This document shows, one piece after another, positions 10,481 to 21,045 of a stretch of 64,000 nucleotides of DNA. The first letter of the stretch is position 1. Each line of letters opens with the position of its first letter. Origin of the DNA: Talaromyces rugulosus (taxonomy: Eukaryota; Ascomycota; Eurotiomycetes; Eurotiales; Trichocomaceae); assembly GCF_013368755.1 (NCBI RefSeq), contig NC_049562.1:2480001-2544000 (forward strand), read 5' to 3'. Position numbers and translations under genes: made by a program. A model generated the notes under the pieces. That model did no database searches and was not told where the DNA came from. It saw only the letters and a list, made by a program, of their open reading frames with translations.

Positions 10481-13038
10481 TCATACTGGTATAAATTCCC
10501 CATACGACAGTCCTCCAAAAGGAAACGCTTCCGGATTAACCGCCATATCAGGCTGCGGAATGTCACCGTCCTCGTTATCAAGCTGCTGCTGGTTTTGACT
10601 GGCATCGTCTCCGTCACAGTACTCCTTAAAATGAGATTTGACAATCTCAACAGACTTTCTAGCAACAACCGATTCGTCCATGGCCTCAAGAATCTCAATT
10701 GTCTTTTTAACGCTGTCCCGAATCGTATTGGCTTCCAGATGGTCGACTAGAGATGTTGGACCCCTGAGGAGGAGAAGGAGTAGGTTTGTTACTGCGAACA
10801 TTATGTAGGTTGTATTGTACCACCTATAAACCACTCTTTTGTTAGTAGCAACAACAAAAAGAAATGTATTAGATTTAAATATACCAGCATCGGAAAAAAG
10901 TATGCTGTCGAAATGTTTCGTAAATAATGTCAACCGTCTTTTTCGACGAGTCGATACATTTGCGAGCTGCCATTTCCAACACAGTTTGAGCTTCAGGTTC
11001 CCAATTATTGCCGCTCTTGTCCTCTGTGGTAGATGTCAAATAGGCAAGAAACGGACGGAATAAAATCATCTTAATGTTATGGTACCCTTTTGATTGATTA
11101 GCCAGCATAACCAATTAGTTAGCATCTCCAGGGAGAGAAAAACGAACGTATCTCCAAAACCAGCCGTTGCCTCCGAGACCACTTGGGATCTCTCAAGGAA
11201 GAAATCGGCACAAGGCCCTGTCGGGAATGTCCAAAGCTCGGATGCAGAATCTCTGGAAGCTCTTCTAGCCAGGCGTCTAGTCGACTTTCAATCTGTAGAG
11301 AACGTTGCAGCTGCTCATGCGTCGAAACTCCCGAGTGATAGATATCAATCGATACCGAACGAACAATGCGAGCACAATCAACCATGATGGGGATCACCGT
11401 GCTATCACACACTTCTTCCCTGCCTGGCTGTGAGCGGTTATGGTATTCGTCCATGCCTAATGTATCGGGTCGACCGAGGGAGAATGACATTTCTCTGTTT
11501 TGGTCATATCGTAGTTAGCTTCGGTCAATGTAACTGATAGAGCAGATATGATGTACATTTCTAATGAGTACAACCCCCTGTATTGGTAGTTTATTAGCAG
11601 GTATTTTTCAATACTCTTAGCTCGCCAGCTTACCACCAGGTTTTTGATATCCAATCATGCCGTCTACTCTTGGGACTCGATGTCTCCCGATTGAATCCTG
11701 CAGCAAGACAAGTCCTAATCGCGAGTCCAAGGTACATGTATGCCACTTGAAAGGTCAGCTTTTAGTCTCATAGACAATCACAGTTGTAAAGTTGAATAAC
11801 ACACGGTGAGGAGTAAGCTCATTCTGGCATACTTTGGCCTGTACGAGCACGAGATGTCAGCGGTATTGTCAGCGGATACTAGCACTTGAGGGTGGCAAAT
11901 CGAACCATTAAATACAAAGCCTGTATTGTTTCTAGGTCATTTGTGAACAAAGAATTGTGTAAAAACCCTTGAGCTTCCGTGAACAGCTTCCTACTCCATT
12001 CAAACCTCCCCAACCCTCCTAATTGAGGCTGGTCCCACACGCGAGTTAGGGCTCCCAGGGAAAGCAAGCTCAGATACAGCGCGATGAAACCGTTTGCAGG
12101 CTGCAAATTCCTGCCCATCCATAATTCATGAGCTCGCGACACAAAATTCTCCTTATCGATTATCGGGTGAATGAAATGTAAGTTCTCAAAATACCCTTCG
12201 ATAAAGACATGAGCATGCTCAAAATAAAAGTTGCTGTCTCTCAAGCTGACCTCATGCGCGTCCTGGGTTAGTTGAGGCGACTGAATTTGGAAATTAGGGT
12301 TATGCAAGGTTGACACGATAGACTTTGGTACACTTTCTCCGCCCTGATGTGTTGATACAGTTGGTTCTTCATCTTCATCTTCATGTGCAACGCTCTTCAA
12401 AGGTTCTCGCTTTTTCTGCAGTTGGCCGAGAGCAGCAGCAGAAGAGGTGTTTCCATGGAACTCGATGCTGTTGGTATGTCGATTCACTTCCAGAATCTCT
12501 TCCCCTCCAACAGCCTCGGATGATGACTGCTCATTGTCGTCTGTTCGAATGTCCGGATTCAGAATTGAAGGGCCATTCCGTGTCGTCCAAAATTCGGAAT
12601 GCTCTTTACCTTGGCGCTGCTGGTTTGATGTACTGTCCCGCAGTTGCGCGGTCAATTCCTCGACTTTTCTCTCTAGGTCATGGACATAGCTGGTATACGT
12701 GCTTTGTTATCAGTTGCAATGCTCTCGGTGTATTGATACTCTTTGGAACTTGTTTCAAGAACGAACCTCGCAGCCCTCGACTCATCCTGCATATGGTAAT
12801 TGCCTTCAAAGATACATTCAACTCGACTCTCTGTATTTACGTATCAGATCAGCTATCTTTATTGACGCACAAATACTGTCACGTGTTGCTTACTGGTGCA
12901 CCTAGAACATGGAAACGATTCGTCGCATTTATACTTCTTCTCTCTACACCGTTCACAAGCCCTTGCAGCACGAGGCCGCTTGGCTCGCTTTGGAGGAGTT
13001 TTGGACCCGTCAGCGATTCGGATAGACCGATCTTCCAT
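10481..13038 (-). CDS. Zn2Cys6 transcription factor with fungal-specific TF domain
   Basis: Nine exons on the minus strand: 12894-13038, 12767-12830, 11906-12689, 11805-11838, 11634-11745, 11557-11577, 11148-11494, 10885-11086 and 10481-10823, giving about 683 residues. All junctions are GT-AG and in frame. The zinc cluster is CX2CX6CX5CX2CX6C (Cys28, 31, 38, 44, 47, 54); the sixth Cys comes from exon 2, which confirms that splice. A short coiled coil follows (YVHDLERKVEELTAQL). The middle homology region has the family block LAYMYLGLAIRTCLAAGFNR, assembled across two introns, then WWGLYSLEIEMSFSLGRP across a 21-nt exon. It probably activates or represses genes in the nucleus; targets are unknown. 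The reading frame breaks near the end (see finding). An in-frame Met nine codons upstream (13065) is possible. Confidence 0.88.
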
Positions 13039-13643
13039 GGTGCCAAAAGAAACAACAACAAACACGTTTCGTTTAGGATCAGTGGATACGCAAGTCTACA
13101 GAGTCGTCGGATAATCCGGGGGATCTTCATTTCTCCAGTAGGAGGGTCACGTGCCAGGGCTGTGTGCGGGGAACGTGGACTGCAGGTTTCTGCCAAAATG
13201 AAAAAGTAATTCAATCCCGATATTATAGAATTAAGTGTTTTCTAAAGTATTTCCTGTCTGCGGCTTTCAAGCATTGAATTTAGGTTGGTCGAGGTGATAG
13301 GTCAAGCTTGTTTACTGTATTCGGAGCACCCGAACGCATCGGCTGGAATATCCGACTTGAGCAATTCAACAATTACAAGTGAAAATCATGCACAACTGTC
13401 AGCCTTACGCCCATCTTAACTCCAGAGCTGCTGATAGCAAGTTCATTCTATGCACTATGTACAGAATAGACGCACCAAAGAACGTCCTCAAACAAAACTC
13501 CCCCAATATCACAAACCACACACGCTATTCCCGATTCATAAATAACATAATGCTTGTACAAATTGCTGTGAATATCATATTCCGATATCGCTAGAAACAT
13601 AACGGGGAAGAAGAAAAAAAAGGGTCGTTAAATCGCTTGCTCA
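13039..13643. other. Intergenic region
   Basis: Holds the 5' region of the Zn2Cys6 gene on the left and, on the right, the 3' untranslated region of the Ima1 gene on the minus strand. No coding or RNA feature recognised. Confidence 0.6.
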
Positions 13644-16375
13644 TCATCTTTTTCGTACTTGGAATTGTCCGTTGGCATGAACAAGCCCGGTTGTTGTCCC
13701 CGTTCCTCTGGCTGTTTGGCTGCGAGTCATGCGTCTGGGAGTGATTTCGCCGTCATCAAGGCGTAGACCCCGTATTCCGGAGCCCAGTCCTTGGCCACGT
13801 ATAGGGGAATGTTCTATGAAAGGATAACTGTTCCGGATCTTCTGGTTTGTATCAGACGTACGGACGGTGTCGGCGTCGGAATCCGAAGAAGCTGCTTCTG
13901 AAACATCAGAACCATCGTCATCTTTGAGATCATCGTAGTAGACACCTAGCCGTCGAAGGCTGTATCCATCATTCGCGGATTCCTGTTGGATAGAAGATAA
14001 TGTAGAAGAAAATGAAAGCGGAGACGCTGATGCAGGTGGTAGCTGGTTTGTCGCTGTCATTCGTTTCACTGGGGTTTTGTTCACTGAAGTCCTCTTTGCT
14101 GGAGATTTGGACTTTGAAGGTTCACTCGTCGAGGGTTCACTCGCCGGAGGTCCACCATTGTCAGCAGGCTGGGTCAAAGACCGAGTCTCCATCATAGTGT
14201 TCATCATAGCTGCGGCTTTATGTTGACGCGACCGAGTTCGATGATACATAGAAAGCAAGCCTAAGGACTCTTCCACAGCGAGGAGACCCGTCAAAACTTT
14301 CACGCTCAACTCGAGGTACCCTCCTTGATAAAAACGACCATCTGAGAAATGTGAACCCAGATGGACAGCGAGATACAAGGTTCCCACAAACTTAGCCACT
14401 GAGTAAACAACTCTTCGGTAGCGCAAGGGGGCCATATTCAGAGATTCCAAAAGCCCAAAGCCAGTAAACAGAATTGAAATAACCAGAGCGCCCATGAGTA
14501 CCCAGTCGCGCGGAATATAGGCCAGCTCTAGCCAATCAATCGTCCACATTACCAGGCATGTTAAGAGACACACTAGTCGGATAAATGTGAACGGAAAGCT
14601 CCATGTCTCGGGTCTGTGGCTTGCAGGGCGGTGCCTTGCTTTCAGATCCGGCGATAAGAAAGGATTCTCGCTCGACGATATGGAATTCTTCGAAGTCCTC
14701 TCACCCGGTGGTTTGAATGTGAATGTATGGTCAAATAGACCCTCGAGACCGGTCATGGCAGTATAATCCGATGGCGGGAAGAATTTTGGACGAGCAAAAT
14801 TCACGTCATTTGTGCCGAGGCCTGTATTTCCATAAGTGCCGCCGGTTTCTTGCCCTACCGCTAGGGGTCGATGAAATGGATTTACCTCGGGAACTGGCGG
14901 CGGCGGTTTCTGAACGATGGGGTTTCGAAGATCCCACGCAGGAGGCCGTGGTTGCTGAGGGAGAGAGCCAAAAAAAGGCGACGGGACTGGTCCTTGTGTG
15001 GCAACGTTTGACTTAGGATTCGTAACAATTTTGGGGCGAATATCATGAGATATGGACGGTGTCCAGTCCATAGAGTCTTCCATTTCAACATCAGTCACAG
15101 CCGGCTGTTGTATCGCATCCTGATTGAGTTTCTCCTTCGGTACACCCAATCGCTCCACGGGGAAACGGTCGAATAATTGCTGTGGAAAAAAATTGTCGGG
15201 CTTGTCCTGAAGAGGTTGGTGTCGTTGCGAAACAGAGGGCGAAACTACAGGGGTTTCTGACCATAAAACAAGTGGCCTGGTATCGTATTGGATAATTTTG
15301 TGTGATGCAAGAGTTGCCTATAGTCCTTGGTTAGTCGCTGGATAGAATTGCATTGTTCATTCGATACTCACCAGGCACGTAAAAACGATCATAACTGCGT
15401 GAAGAGTAGGTGGCAAGGAGGGCTTCAAGCGACTGGGATCCTGCAAGAGCGCCCACACTCCAAACCTGGCGGCCATGACAATCAACTGACATTCGTAATA
15501 CTGGTTGAGTCCCAAAATTCGCCCACTCATCCCTTCAACTTTATAATGCAGCCTTGGGTTCCACCAAATTGAAAGTACACCGGCGATCAAGGCAACGGTG
15601 GCAGTGTCCTGAGATGAATAGCCAATCCAGGAGAGTATTTGACTCGTATGAGACATAAATGGCACGAATGAAGGCGGAAATAGCTTAAGAATGACATCAC
15701 CAGCTTCGATAGCTCCCAGCATGTCAGACAGCACTTGGCCAGCAACACTAGCCCAGTATACCAGGAAGCCAAGCACATCAACGATATGCCTCCAATTCCG
15801 GTTACGAGCGCTCTTCGTTGCGCGACTGGCCTTGCTGCGCTCCATGATTCTCCTCAAGTGGTCGGATTTCGCTTCGTACTTGGTTTCGCGAATGCGATTC
15901 TGGACCCTCAGTTCGCAATTCTCACATACTTGGGGGTAGCGCTCTTCCATAGTCTTCTGGTATCTGGGGAGGTCTTTCTCGAACACAGGATATTCAGGGT
16001 CGTCGATATCTGGAAGAAAGGTGGCAAGGGAATTCATGAGCAGATGTTGGTTGCGAATGCATTTTCTGCAGAAGAGGCCTGCTTGGTCGAAATCCGGCAC
16101 TCTGAACGGCGCCTGGTCCATGTCTGTCGTCGCATTCGTCATATTCGTCGCATTTGTCACAGAGACTGGCGGGTCTGTAATATCTCCATTCTGATGAGCT
16201 GTGTTAGTTGGGCGATATAGAAATAATAATGAGACAGGTCAGAAATTCGTACCTCGTCTAGATAGTTCACCGCCTCGCATTTGTTGCAGCGGAATTCGCG
16301 GACTGTCGCCGACTTTTTTTCTTCAGAGCGCTGCCCGCAGTAGAAGCAGCGCAATCGCCCTTTGAATATCGCCAT
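13644..16375 (-). CDS. ima1: Ima1-type inner nuclear membrane protein
   Basis: Three exons: 16253-16375, 15372-16190 and 13644-15317, about 871 residues. The first 41 residues carry two CxxC pairs (Cys10/13 and Cys30/33), the zinc-ribbon start of the Ima1 N-terminal domain shared with fission yeast Ima1 and animal Samp1/NET5. Exon 2 completes that domain with further Cys pairs (GLFCRKCIRNQ, CENCELRVQNRI). Several hydrophobic segments follow (IVDVLGFLVYWASVAGQVL, TATVALIAGVLSIWW, LPPTLHAVMIVFTCLV), with more in exon 3 (DWVLMGALVISILFTGFGLL). The Ser/Thr-rich, basic tail is probably nucleoplasmic. Known members link heterochromatin and the cytoskeleton to the nuclear envelope. The gene diverges from ALG14 across 360 bp. 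No disruption seen. Confidence 0.9.
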
Positions 16376-16735
16376 GGCATCGTCTGGGTGATGGGCGAGA
16401 AGAGGTTGCAGGTGGTGTTGACGAGTGCGGGAGTTAAGAAAAAGAAGACAGTATAACGCCGAGCGCACAGACCACCGTAAGTAGTGCGCCTGCGCCCGTG
16501 TCCGCGAAAAGCATTGAACAACCAAGCAAAGTCTTCTTTCTTTTCTTATTTATCCCTCATTGTTGCTGGCCTACCCCCGCATATCTGTTTCAAAAGAAAA
16601 GGCTGCTGTCGCGCTATTGTTTGCCCGGGGCAACGCCATTGACTTTGTTTCAATTGTCCGGCAGCAGGAAGATGAAGTGAACGCCCCCAAGACCGAGCCA
16701 CCTGGGCAACAAACACACCAACGAAGCCACTGGCC

Positions 16736-17655
16736 ATGACGCTTTCCCTAGGCGCTGGCAGCCTGCCAGTGTCGTTTGTGGTCGCCACTATTTGCGCGAT
16801 TCTTGTTGTTCTCCCTCTGGTTCTACTCATTGTAAGGATGCCTGCATGTGTCAAGAAACCGCTTTCTAATCTCTCTGTCATTAGTCTGTCCATTATCTCC
16901 TTTCTACCTCACAGCTATCTACTGTTCCAAAGACCCGCCGCAAACGAGAACCAGCCCATCTACTCGTTGTGCTTGGTAGCGGAGGGCATACGGCAGAAAT
17001 GCTGTCGATGCTGCGACGAATGCCCCTAGATCCGACGACGTATACTTTTCGGACGTACATTGTGACATCTGGAGATGGCTTCAGCGCTTCCAAGGCCGCC
17101 GAATTTGAGTCAGCTCTTGAAGCCCAGTACATATTAGAAGCAAGAGACAATGACAATAACAACAATGGCTCTGTCCGTGTTACAAGAGGGGAATCTTTTG
17201 ATATTGTCACGGTACCCCGTGCTCGTCGTGTCCATCAATCATTCCTGACGGCACCGCTGTCGACACTGCAATGCTTCTGGGCTTGTATTCAAGTCCTCTG
17301 TGGAACACATCCTGATCAGCGGCCAAATCTGCATGGTACTAAATCCCAATACCCTGATCTAATTCTCACCAATGGCCCCGCGACAGCGGTGTGCGTGATA
17401 CTAGGAGCAAAGCTTCTTAGGTTTTTCAATGCATTACGAACGTGGATATCGCCTTTTACAGACAATTCGAATGCCATTTATCCTCTCCGCACCATCTTCG
17501 TGGAATCGTGGGCCCGAGTAACCACCTTCAGCCTGTCTGGGAAGATATTATTGCCGTTTGTAGATCGCTTTCTGGTGCAATGGCCAAAACTCGAGGGCAA
17601 GCGTGCATGGAAAGGCATGAAAGAGACCCAATTTGTTGGTACACTTGTCGAATAA
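16736..17655 (+). CDS. alg14: Alg14, membrane anchor of UDP-GlcNAc transferase
   Basis: Alg14 anchors the catalytic Alg13 at the cytosolic face of the ER. The pair adds the second GlcNAc to dolichol-PP-GlcNAc in N-glycan synthesis. Two exons: 16736-16831 and 16915-17655, 278 residues. Exon 1 encodes the N-terminal membrane anchor (VSFVVATICAILVVLPLVLL). Exon 2 gives the signature VLGSGGHTAEMLSML at about residues 51-65 and a conserved C-terminus (FLVQWPKLEGKRAW, then QFVGTLVE). The length fits fungal Alg14. Alg13 is not encoded in this window. Confidence 0.94.
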
Positions 17656-18003
17656 AATTATTCCACTTAAGAGAAACGAGTTGCGTAGCTCCAAGACTTT
17701 TACGTATTGCCGTTCTATGCAATCATTCCCGAAACATGGTCATCTTGAGCTACGTCAATCGGTGTTGTTCCGATACGCTCCTATCAACGCCGGTATATCA
17801 ATACCGAAATGTCAAGGCCGAGGCTATGTATTTAGAGTATTACCAATGTAGATAGGTAGATTAACTGGCTCGCGACTCGCGTCCTACCCCGCACTTGCGC
17901 GACGCCGATTTGAGCCGGGCTCTCATAAGATCCTCCTTTACTTCGTACAGTCATACAGCTCTTTTTGTTCTCCAATATATACCTTTTTCAATCTCTGTTC
18001 AAA
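17656..18003. other. Intergenic region upstream of the SDR gene
   Basis: 3' end of ALG14 and promoter of the SDR gene. A C/T-rich stretch lies just before the SDR start codon. No other feature recognised. Confidence 0.5.
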
Positions 18004-19294
18004 ATGGGTTATTCGCTAAAAGGTCGGAATGTGCTCGTAGTTGCAGGCTCTCGGTACGTTGCTATTAAAACTCAATTCTTGTATCTTTTTTTTTATTTGA
18101 ATCAGTAATACTGAAGTTCCGTTTGCATACTACAGTGGTCTTGGAGCTGTCGTTGCAGAGAAATTTGCAGCAGAAGGCGCCAATGTTGCTATCAGCTATG
18201 CATCGAATGCAGACCGCGCAAAACAGACTGCAGCCAACCTTGAATCGAAATACAATGTCAAGACAGCTATCTTCCAAGGAGTATGTCGTCGATCAGATCA
18301 AACAAAGGGCAAAACAGCTTATGGGTTGGATTGTATAGGACGCAGGAAAGAAAGAAGACTCTATTGCAGTTGTGAGATCAACCATCGAAGCATTGGGCGG
18401 TCTAGATGTTGTGGTTTCAAACGCGGTTGGTCTTGACAAGAACTTATCTTGGAGAAAACCCGCTAATAACGTCAGGGATATACCAAAGTATCCAAGTTCG
18501 ATGACCTCTATGCACTCGATGATGAGGACTGGGATAAGGTGATCTTTTCCCCACCCCCTTAGATTGCCCCCAGGGTTGGGTCTGACGGAAAAATAGTGCT
18601 GGTCAGTGAACGTCAAGAGCCACATGTATACATTCCGCGAAGCCCTGCCTACGTTCAATAAAAATCCCGAAGGTGGTGTCTTCATCATCACCTCTTCCGT
18701 GGCAGTATGAAATTTGCACTCCAAAATATTTTTCAGAAAGTCATCGGCTTACAAGTCACTTAGGGCTTGGGTGCAACCGGAAGCAGCATGGCATATTCTG
18801 TAGCCAAATCGGCGAGTATGTGAACACCCATCAGACTATTTCTTTCGAAATGAGACTTGTTGACACTCGGCATAGGCATACACTTGGCCAAATGCCTGGC
18901 TAAAAGCCAAGGTCCAAAGGCTCGCGTCCATGCTGTCTGCCCTGGACTCCTTCTCACCGAATGGGTACACTCTATTCCCGAGTAATTTCGCTATACACGT
19001 AAACTAACTCAAAACAGGCAGAAATATTTCCCCAGGAAGCCATCGATAAACATATTGCCCTCACGTCTCTTAAAAGAACGGTTAGTGGTCACCCACAGCT
19101 TGTTATTCAAGATTCATTGACTTAAAAATCATTCAAGGCCGAAGTGGATGACACTGCAGATCTATTCGTTGCTCTTGCGAAAAACGCATCGATGACCGGC
19201 CAGGTAATGGCTGTTGGTAAGTGATTTTTACTTCTTTTTCTTGGGTTGGGCGTCTGCTGACCCAGATGTAGACTCTGGTTTCACTCTACACTAG
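18004..19294 (+). CDS. Short-chain dehydrogenase/reductase (SDR)
   Basis: NAD(P)-dependent oxidoreductase of the classical SDR fold; the substrate cannot be told. Ten short exons: 18004-18053, 18136-18280, 18339-18425, 18476-18538, 18597-18704, 18764-18815, 18876-18964, 19018-19080, 19138-19216 and 19272-19294, giving 252 residues, normal for the family. The dinucleotide-binding loop is AGSRGLGAVVAEKF near residue 14. The NAG motif appears as SNAG at the junction of exons 3 and 4. The active site has Ser in ITSSVAG, Tyr162 and Lys166 (AYSVAK). The protein ends MAVDSGFTLH, the usual SDR C-terminus. Dense introns at family-typical positions suggest an old resident gene, not recent transfer. Confidence 0.88.
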
Positions 19295-19414
19295 TAAGTC
19301 ACAAGGATACCAAAGCTCTGCATTCACGAATGGTTGTGTGCAATGTATACATTGGCTGGATAGAACAACATAGTATTTTAGAATTCAATAAACATCACAA
19401 GAAGGTATCTAGTT

Positions 19415-20792
19415 TCAAAATAAAGGGTTGTAGAACAAACTGAAGTCGACGTTTTCGAAAGACACAGTGTTTGGAGAGAACATGCGAGCTTTGAAAGCAG
19501 CATTTAAGCTGTCTTTCGTTTTATCCCCTTCGACTTTCATTTTTCCAAGACGCAAAAGTCGGCCATCCCGAGTGTATACATATAGGGCTTTGTCCTCTCC
19601 AGGCGATTGACCTGAAACTTGTCCACGTATGAACGGCACCCCGGGAAGCAATGCAAGACGTTCACTCTCTGGGAAATGATCTGGAGCCTCTTTGATTTCC
19701 TCAAAGATGATCCTTTTCTCCTCGTAACTGGGACTATCCTGTCCTTTAGATAATTTGGTAGAAGCAAGTGCCTTGCTCCACAAAGAACCTAGAACGCGCT
19801 GGCGACGGTTGATATCGGCCCATGTCCAGTTCTGCCAATTCACATGACGGTCCTCAGGAGTTATCTTGGTCGCATTGAAGTTGTCGCTTCTGTCCGCTGT
19901 AGCTCGCCACCCGGCATCTTTCAAAGGCGGTACAAAGACCCGATTCTGAATGCCTTTTACCAGCATTTCAGCTCCCTTGGGCGCAAGTAAGGCGAGAAGG
20001 TCGGATACTGTACATGATTCAGGGTTCGGTATCGGAAACCCGGGGGCGGGTGTTTGATCCAGTATGACACCGTGATCAAATTGTTTATGATGAAGCGTCT
20101 GTAGAGTTATTCCAGTATGCGTTTGTCCCGCGAGAAGTGTGTGATGTAAAGGCGCGGGGCCCCGAAAACTATCCAATTCAGCAACAACATGACATATTTC
20201 GAGAGAGAAAAACTCACACCGGAAGCAGCGAAGGGTGTACGTTAATTCCTCCATACTTTGCGGCTTCCAATAATCTGGATGGGACGAATAGTCCAAATGA
20301 GACGGCGACGATCAGGTCAACGGGGTTTCTGGGCGGCTTTTCAAAGCTATTAATTGCGAGCTCAAACTTTCTTGAGTTTCCAATCTTACTGTCCAGCCGG
20401 TAAATGTGTCTACCTCGTGTATTGGGAGTCCGAGCCTGGTGGCAACATCCTTGATGGGAACTATGAAGCGGTTTCTCGTCAGTAACTCTGTGTCTCAGGC
20501 AAAGAGCTCTTCAGGGGTAGGTAGACCTACCTTCGCGAATCTCTTTCAATCCTCTGCCTACCTTTTTGCCGGGCCGACAAACAACTTCAATGGATTCAAT
20601 AGACTGGGGCGCTCGCAGCTGTTCCGCATGGAGCGCGTTCAGCGAAGCTATGCTGAAGTCGTCTGATCCGCAGAAAAGGATGCGAAGGGGTTTGCTTGAA
20701 CTGGTCGAATTCCAACATCGCTGCGGTCCATAGCTTTGTCGTTGTAAATGGCTGCGTATACTGAGCAGGCCGGGCAATCGATAAAAACTCAT
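19415..20792 (-). CDS. fmt1: Mitochondrial methionyl-tRNA formyltransferase
   Basis: Formylates initiator Met-tRNA in mitochondria using 10-formyl-THF. Four exons: 20531-20792, 20390-20460, 20218-20336 and 19415-20168, about 401 residues. The N-terminus is Arg/Ser/Gln-rich, as expected for a presequence. The formyltransferase domain begins LRILFCGSDDFSIASL (about residue 36). It includes the folate-site motif INVHPSLLP (Asn143, His145), then FRGPAPLHHTLLAG and TGITLQTLHHKQFDHG. The C-terminal RNA-binding part is short and divergent, as usual in fungi. The second intron (20337-20389) was placed because it joins FTGW to PPRNPVDLIVAVSFG in frame. The gene diverges from CCZ1 across about 250 bp. 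Confidence 0.9.
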
Positions 20793-21045
20793 GTCTTGAA
20801 TGTAACGAGGAAGCTCGCGTGGGAAAGCTGGATAGAGGTGGAGCTGCAGGTGGAGCTTGGGAGTTGGAGCCGTTTTAGCACTTTAGCGGCCGTTTGTTGC
20901 CATGAAGTCATCGCGTCGCGCTCTAGTTGCAATGCGCTTGTTCGGCACTTCACACAACTAAGGACTCAACGCGCGAAAGTTATCAGTGCATCGACTTGCT
21001 AAATAACTCCCGTCTGAGTCGGATGGGTTATTCAATAGCTATGAG

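Noticed and set aside
12325..13209. Long plus-strand frame of about 294 codons
   Set aside because: It is antisense to the first three exons and introns of the Zn2Cys6 gene, whose zinc cluster and coiled coil are clearly on the minus strand.
20137..20296. N-terminal extension of the last FMT1 exon (MDYSSHPDYWKPQ frame)
   Set aside because: It reads through an intron; splicing at 20169-20217 instead joins HPSLLP to FRGPAPLHH, the conserved block.
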